From: Conchocele bisecta
Taxonomy: Eukaryota; Mollusca; Bivalvia; Lucinida; Thyasiridae
Direction of reading: 5' to 3'
NCBI GenBank assembly: GCA_029237695.1
Contig: CM055277.1
Span: 43,558,242-43,622,241 of the forward strand
Length of the DNA: 64,000 nt
Shown: in pieces, positions 49,001 through 58,000 of the stretch
Layout of the letters: each line of letters opens with the position of its first letter
Position numbering within the stretch: the first letter of the stretch is position 1
Notes under the pieces: generated by a model
What the model saw: only the letters and a program-made list of their open reading frames with translations
The model's database searches: none
What the model was told of the DNA's origin: nothing
Made by a program: the position numbers and the translations under genes

Positions 49001-52000
49001 TTAATTCCCCTTGGTTAAGGTTTTTAGTCAAGCTTGAACATGGAATACTATTGTGCATACTAACACCATACTTGGACAACCTTTTCTCATAGCGATGTAC
49101 ATCAATAACCCCTGATCTATATTTGACCTTGACCTACATTTCCTCTTGAATTACTTACTTAATTCTCCTTGGTTAAGGTTTTTAGTCAAGCTTGTAGATG
49201 CAATACTCCTGGCCCTACACCAACCATATTTGGTCAACTTCATCTTCTAATGATGTACATCAATAATCCCTGACCTATATTTGACCTTGACCTACTTTTA
49301 TCCTTGGATTACTTTCTTATTTCCCCTTGGTTAAGGTTTTTAGTCAAGCTTGTATATGGAATATTCCTGGGCCTACAGCAACCATACTTGGAAAACTTCA
49401 TCTCCTAGTGATGTACATCAATAACCCCTAACCTATATTTGACATTGACCTACATTTAACCTTGAATTACTTACTTAATTTCCCTTCGTTAAGGTTTTTA
49501 GTCAACCTTGGTTAAGGTTTTTATGCAGGCCGCGGCCACATTGACCTACATTTAACCTTGAATTACTTACTTAATTTCCCTTGGTTAAGGTTTTTACTCA
49601 ACCTTGGTTAAGGTTTTTATGCAGGCCGCGGCCACCTTGTTTGTCAAGCTATGTGTACATCGACAACCCTCGTAGTCGAGCTATGCTGTTCTCCTACAGC
49701 TCTTGTTTACTTAGGAATTCCTACTAGCCTTGCCCCTCGATATATTACATTCTATACACGTACCTGCCCATAAGCTCAGGCTCGGCGCGGCCAATGAGGT
49801 GAGCAATGAAATCTGTATCACAGAGCATGTGGATGTGCCGTTCCTGGGGGCAGCAGCGAAGGCCCTCGTACAGGGCCGGGCAGTAGCCCTTCTCCTTGCC
49901 GCTCTCCAGGTCGCCCACTAGGATACTGTATGCCCTCAGCACCTTCGACTTGCACTCCGAACAAAACCTGAAACCGACATTATTTGTGGCGACGACTGGA
50001 GAAATGAGGCTTATTCAGAGGTCGACACTCGCAGTGTGCCAGTAGCTTATTTCACCAACATTGCAAAGTATACTTAGCTAGCAAAGTATACTTTAAGGGA
50101 GACATTTTGAATTTAAGGATCAATTTATTAAGTTTTATTATACTGAATTTATTACATTATCACAGCCATTTTGGCTGTGATAATGTAATATATTCAGCAT
50201 AATAATTCTGCAAACTTTTAATCATCAAATATATGCAGTCGTTAGTTCTATATGAAATAATGCATTTCGGGAAAAATAAATGATTACTCCCTCAAAGTAT
50301 ACTTTGCAATTTTGGTGAAATCGGCTACTGGATCCAGAGGACCCGTTTTGTCGGAGGAATCCTTGAACTTTCAAGAAGATCCTACTCAACATAATGTAAA
50401 ATCAGGGTGTACATGCTGCGGAATGCCTGGCCCAAAAATGTGTGTCAAACCCTGCTTATTGTCTTCGTGACCAGTGTATATCTAGATCAGCATGTGCATT
50501 CGCAGTCTGATCTGGATCTGCACTGTTTGTCATTCCTTCGACTTACACTCAGAACAATTCCTGAAATGAGTTAGCCGACTTTATTTAACCCTTTTAACCC
50601 GGGATATCCTACATTGACTTTTTCATACTAAGTATTTGACAATTCTATTATTACTGACAAAATGTGGATTTTTTATTAGATAAGTGAATGGGTTTAACGT
50701 CCCACCAATAGTTAACTCTCTGCATGCTAGCGGTGAAAATATCCGCCAAACGAATTACGAGTATACATTGTGTGTACATTTTATTTCTCTCTGAAAATAT
50801 GTCTTGAAATTTCATTAGGATTGAGTCCTCGGGACCAATTCTAATGAAATTCCAAGACATAGACATGCTATTTACGGGGAGAAATACAAGAAAATATGAT
50901 GAATTTTTGTCTGCTAGTTTTGAACTATTTATAGCCCACAAGTTTCCCAGCATGCAAAGAGTTAAGGTATGAGAATGCTGCATTTGCATCTTCGCTGGTT
51001 GCATTTGCATTAGGGACAACTGTTCCTGGGTCTGTGAAAGGGGCTGTAAATGAAGATGAACGTAATCCATTGTTGTTGGTGCCATACCCGTGTTTCCTCG
51101 GGTAGTTTTTGAATATCAAGGAGTACACTATACCTGGGATGCGGGTGTGTGAAAGGGTCTACTCTACATGAAGATGAACATATTACATAGAACCAGCCAT
51201 ACACGTACCTGTGTTTCCTCAGGTAGTTTTCGAGGGTGTCGAGGAGTCCGTCGGCGTCGACCAGCACCACCTCCTCCCGACACTCCTGTGACAGCAGATC
51301 CCATATATCGATCCAACTCCTGCAATACATTACATTACATGCAATACATTATGCAATACATTACATTACATGCAATACATTATTACAGTAGCCTATTTCA
51401 CCAACATTGCAAAGTATACTTTTCTAGCAAAGTATACTTTGAGGGAGTAATCATTTATTTTCCCCCCGACATGCATTATGTCATATAGAACTAACCACTG
51501 CATATATTTGATGATTAAAAGTATGCAGAATTATTATACTGAATTTATTACATTATCACAGCCATCTTGGCTGTGATAATGTAATAAATTCAGTACAATA
51601 AAATTAATAAATTTATCCTAAAATTTAAAATTTCTCCCTCAAAGTATACTTTGCCATATTGGTGAAATAGGCTACAGGTATTATTACTATCTGTTTTACT
51701 ATCTGTTTCACGAAACACGCCCACATTTTATAGCTATATAAACAATGCAATATAACATTAAATTTTAGCAACATTTATGAAAGAGTCCTCTTTTTATTTT
51801 GTAACAAGAAACGAGACAAAGCCACGAAGGCCAGGTTTTTTCCAAGCATAGACACTTGGATAACATAATTATTTTTTTAGACTTTTTGTAGCCTGCATGT
51901 CGTGCCCTGGGGCGAGGCATGGACACTAAAAAATAGATATAGTAGATGGAAAAACTGTAACCAAAAAACTGTAACCGGACACACGGACGTATGCCAAAAT

Positions 52001-55000
52001 GCCGACTATATCGCGCTTTCCGCAAGCGGGCGCGACAATGATGATAAACACCCATGTGAAGTATCAAGGCAATGGGTGAAGCAGTTGCAGAGATATAGTA
52101 CACGAAAAGTTACTGTGCTAATAATATATCATTGCTCCAGATAAGGAATTAGTAATTGAGTATTGTCACTCCCATCATTTCTGAAGCATTTGTGTATTTC
52201 AAAATTTTAATTGGGTAAAATGAAATCACACTACTGTCACACTTTACTTGTTTACATCAAAAGACAAGAAAAATATGATAGTTTGCTTCGAAATGAAAAC
52301 ATGTCTTGGCATTTCATTAGAATTGTCCCCTCCTTGGAGACAATTCTAATGAAATACCAAGACATGTTTTCATGTAAAATAAGAAAAATATGATATATTT
52401 GTGGTCTGTTTGTTTTCTGCAGCATGATAAATGTACCACAAAATTGTAATTGCTTTTTCAGTTGATACTCGCTACTTCTAATTTCAATTGGGTTTTTGGC
52501 AATTTTAATTGGGTATTTAAGCAAATACGCAGCTTATCTGGTGATATATTCACTATATACCATTAACCCTTACACCACTATCTTAATTTTTTGTCGTCTG
52601 CTGTTTATTTTCTATTTTCCATTTTTATCATCAAAAACATGCTTTGACAGCACTTTAGAATAATTTACAACATGCTTTGACAGCACTTTAGAATCATTTC
52701 CATTGGAAATGATTCTGAAGTGCTGTCCGACCATGTTTTTATTGAGAAATAAGGAAATATATAAAAGCAACAGCAGACGACAATTGTTGTGTGTAGTGGT
52801 CTAAGGGTTACATACACATCTGAAATTATTGTATCAGATGATAACCATCGATCCTAAATATATTGCATGTGTAGCTCATGATCAACTAGAAACAAAATTG
52901 CTACCCCGCTCCATACCTCTCGTGAAGATAACATATCGGAGCTAATGATCCACTATTACACACCACCAGTCTGATAAGAATCTGTACTGATGGTTAACCC
53001 TTTCAACACCACAGACCTCTATAGACACAATGTTTGCAAACAGTGCAGATCCAGATGAGCCGGCTCGTAACGAGCCGTCTCATCAGGATCTCAACTGTTT
53101 GTTAATAATTTTAAACGTCGTACAGATTACCCTTTTAGAAGAATGGGATAATTTGAATGAACAAATGAAATAGCGTGAAACATTGGCATGGAACATCCTA
53201 TTAAGTTACTTGGTGTTGAAAGGGTTAAAAGCACGAGTGTTTTACCTACTTAATAGGAAGTTTACGCTGTCACCACTGTGTGGGATGGCAGGCTGATCTG
53301 TGTCTACAAGGCTCACAAAGCTTGAAAATACAACAGGTCCCAGAGCTCCTGTAGCCAATTTCACCAACATTGCAAAGTATACTTTTCTAGCAAAGCATAC
53401 TTTGAGGGAGTAATCATTTATTGTTCCTGAAATGCATTATTTCATATAAAACTAACTGCATATATTTGATGATTAAAAGTATGCAGAATTATTATACTGA
53501 ATTTATTACATTATCACAGCCATTTAATGGCTGTGATAATGTAATAAATTCAGTATAATAAAAATTAATAAATTTATCATAAAATTTAAAATTTCTCCCT
53601 CGAAGTATACTTTGCAATGTTGGTAAAATAGGCTACTGATAAGTTAAGTATCATATTTCAAATTCAATGCATATTCAACTTTTACAAAGTTCTGTACACT
53701 GCAGCTCCATTATAACACGGTCACGTATAGCGCGATCTCCATTATAACGCGGGTCTCTTGTGGATCCCAAACAAATATTTAAAAAATCGAGAGAAAAAAA
53801 AAACAAAGACAAAAATAATAAAACAAATCGCCGGACGTCGTAGTCATCTTGTAATTAGTTGATTTGTGATTTCTGCAAGTTTATTCAAACAACGAAGTTC
53901 AAAGTCCATGAAAGGATTATTATTAGTATGTTAGCAAATGTAATACATGTACCTTTAATCAGGTAATCATGTTAATAGGCATATTTATTAATCAATTCAC
54001 ATAATTGTCGCTAATAAATGGTTGCGTGTTCGATCGCCTTTCTTTTTATTTACTCCCAGGTGTAATATTTAGCGTTCTATAAATAGACTGGTGTTTCAGC
54101 ATTATCTGGGTATGGGATCACGTGGTCTATTGTTTACACTGCAGCCCACGGCAATCTCGCTTAAATCGTAAATTTCATTCATCAATATGACTTGCTGCGT
54201 AAACAATAGATTATGCACGTATCAACCGAATGAATAGGCAGGACACGTGACCATAGGCATTATTTATTATCAATTAATCCGTTTAAGCGTCTGTTGATCG
54301 TGAGTAGTATACATTGTAATAAGCGTCTGTCTATCGCGAGCACTATACAACGTAATAAGCATGATTTTATAAATAACTCATATGTTTAATACATACAAGT
54401 TTGTATGTCATAGGCATTATTAATAATTACTTTCACTTCTGTTCAAATGACATGATTTTATATGGGTCCGTTGCTAATGGAATTCCCGCAATAGTTCGTA
54501 ACCGAAATGCGAATGATACCAGTAACCCGTGCAGTACCAGTACCTGTGCATGTCCCGAAATTTTATAACGCGGTCAGATTCGATCGCGGTTTGAAATCTT
54601 GGACCACCGCGTTATAATGGAGCTGCAGTGTATTATTGATTTTCTTTCTTTAATATTAAATAGGGAACAAATGATAAAAAAAAGAAAACATTTAAAAATC
54701 ACTTATTTGAGCTGCAAAAAGCAAACACTTTGCTGTTTGCAGCTCAAATAAGTAAATTTTCAACTTTATTATAGTATTTTCACTACTCAATTTAAAAAGC
54801 AATGTGTATTTTGTACTCCCACTTTTGATAAGCAATGCGTATTCTGCTAAAATGAGTGTGTAAAATACGCCAATACGCACCTTATCTGGAGTTCTGAAGT
54901 CCTATCACATAATTATTCATTTTACATTTATAACTTACGCTGTAGTTTTCGTCTTGTGCGTTTCCAGTGAGTGAAGATTACATCGCTTGTTCTTCTTGCT

Positions 55001-58000
55001 TTTAGGAATGGCATCAACGGACGCCGACAATTCGGCCCTGAAATGTACATCATAGGTGCTTCACAGACGAGCGAGCAATAGACATCTGGGTCTGTAATTA
55101 TAAACTTTCTGAGTTTCATTTCTCATGTATTTATTTATTTAATGGTATTTAACGGCCGGTCACCAACTAAGGTCATTTTAGCTTGGGTTAATGGGGTCGA
55201 ATCTCAAATTTCACCTGTTGTGATGACAGGAAAATTCTGATATCAGAATTGAATAATCACACAAAAAAAATATATTCAGCTGTGAAATTAGAATAACCTG
55301 ACCTGGTGCCAGGTCCTCACCACACCAGTAACGTAGCCCCACTCCCTAAAAGTAATATTAGTACTATTTTTACTACTTTTATAATGGGTATAATCTTATT
55401 CAACTCAAGTAACAAAGAAGCCAAATATGTACAGTGGGGTCAGCGTGAAAATGCACACACGAACGAACACGACAGGTTGGAACCAACCTGTGAACAACCT
55501 GTCGTGTTCGTTCGTGTGTGCACTTACATGCTGACCCCACTGTACCTGAAGATGAAACCAGGGATATCAGGATTCAGGTATGGGTGAATCACATTGTTAA
55601 ATTAACCTTTCACATGCTCCTAACCACACCCCGACCTTCTCATGTCATCAGGATGCGAGTTTGTTTGTTTATTATAGGAATGAATGGCCTTTTTGTGGAA
55701 TTTATCGGGGTATAAACTTGGAAAGGTCGATAAATTCCACAAAAAGGCCATTCATTCCTTATAATTCCAGCATTTGAAATAAATTCATCAAGAAAATGTG
55801 TTTATTTTCCGTTTTCTTAAGAATTATTTTAACTGCGCCTGACGGTTATGGAAAGTAGTTCGCATGGGAGTTTACTGGGATATAAATTTTGGACAGAGAC
55901 TTGCTACGGACCAATCAAATGTTAGGGAATTGTGTAAATATTTTTGTGCTGGAATTATTTGTGTTTAAAGGCCTCTCAACAGCTAAGGTCATGTAAGGCC
56001 GGGTAAACAGGTTCGATCCCGTTTTAACCTGTTGTATTGGGGGGAAATTCCCAAAATCAGAACGGAATATTTAAATCGAGAAATAATATATTCAGCCCTG
56101 AAATTGGAATAACCGGACCTGGTGCCAGGTCCATACCACACCAAAGTCACTTGGCCCCTTCCCCTGAAATAGGATTACGAATAATCGTAATACTCACATA
56201 AGGGGTATAACCAGATTCAACTGTCACATACAAAATGCCGAAGACGTAGGTGAGGGCCAATCCAGGTATCCACCTGCCACCCACCATCATCATCAGGATG
56301 TGAGATTGACGGAGGTTGAATGTGAATGTGAGAGGGTTTAATGTCCCAGCAACAGCTAAGGTCATATAGAGATGGGATCACAGTTTAAAGTCTCATCCGA
56401 CAGACCATTGGAATGGAAATCAAAAAGTTTTGATGCCCTAGGCGAAGTTTGAACCCACAACTTCCGGATTGGAAGTCAGGTATTCTAACTCCAAGGCCAC
56501 AACCCATGACTTTCAGCAACCAAATTTTCCGACAAATGCCAGAAAATTTGGGTTGGTGATCGAACAGCCTCTTACCAGTGAATATAGAACAGTGAATACA
56601 ATGCCCGGGGGTCAAACAGGCAGTTTCGGCTGATGGACATAACTGCACTCTTGGTGACGATCAGGGGCTCCAAGGCCCGGTGCTGTGACTGTACCAACTG
56701 GTTAAAGAGACGCTCGACACTGAAAGATATGCATTACCATATTCAGAGCTCCAGATAAGTTATGTATCTAAAGTGTATTATACCCCCATATTTCAAATTC
56801 AATGCGTATTTTACTTTTACAAATGTACTATTGATTTTCTTCCTTTAAAATTAAATAGGGAACAAATGATAAACAAAAATAAAACAAATTTAAAAATTCA
56901 CTTATTTCAGCTGCAAAAAAAACACTGGATATACACTGGTCACAATAACCATTTAAGATGTGCCTATTGAAAGCCCTAAGTGTAGTTCTTGATCACCTCA
57001 TGCTGCCTAAAGATGATAGCAAACAATTTCGGCGCTGATCAGACTGCAAAGATGTGCTATAAGATGAGATGTGCAGATGCACATACATGCAGTTGTGATC
57101 AGGGGATACAACTGTGGCAACCTCAAAATAAGGTCTTGTATGGTGGGTCACATATAGAATCGTGGACATGAATTTTCAATGTAATTACCTTCTTCTGCAT
57201 CCAACACATGGCACAAGATGAGTGAGCAAATTGAGAATGTCTTTACTAGTCACCATCATAGCTACGGCTATCTCGTCCTTTGTTAACACAGCAAACTTTT
57301 GCACAAACAGCTCCTTATCCTTGCATTTTATTCCATCGTAGACTCGCTTGCAGTCGATGCATTTATCGGCAAACTGAACAACCATCTGAAAAACAGATTA
57401 GATTTGGCATAAAACACTAACAGTAGAACAAAATGTGAATTTAAATTATGAACTAGATGGGGTAGTTGCGAACAGTAACTCTTGCCATCTACTCCCGTAC
57501 CATACGTAGCCAGAGTTAAGATTCCATTCATAGGCGTCCTCTGTAAAATAGTGAGTCAGATTCGCACTTTAGCAGCAGTTAATTGCGACACGTTTTATAT
57601 ATTTTCCATCTGAAAAAATACATTAGTATTATAAAAGTAATAAAAAACTAATAATTCTGAAACAAATTTTACCATGCAGAAGGTTTAGAAAACTAAATTT
57701 TCCCTTTCCAGAAAATAGACCCCATCTTAACTTTTACATGTTGAATTTGGCTTCCACCGACAGTCACTTGTATATTCTAGCTTAAATTTACTTTTCAGGT
57801 CGTATACATATGTAAATTTATGTCATAATAACTTGAATATGTTATTTTAATTTATTTTCATAATGCTGGTACTTATTTCAGGTCAAAAATATTTTTCAAT
57901 TAAGTGCGAATCAGATATGATTCGCTATTCTGCAGAGGAAGCCTATGAGTGGAAACGTAACTCTGGCTACGGATGGTACGGGAGTAGAGTTACTGCTCGC

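Larger units (their letters stand above)
53341..54896. mobile_element. Family H MITE hosting two other transposons
   Basis: The left end CAGAGCTCC (53341-53349) is split by a family A MITE and resumes at ATAAGTTAAGTATC (53639). The right end is CTTATCTGGAGTTCTG (54881-54896). A TA-flanked 934-bp element is inserted at 53697-54630. The uninterrupted relative is at 56744. Confidence 0.75.
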
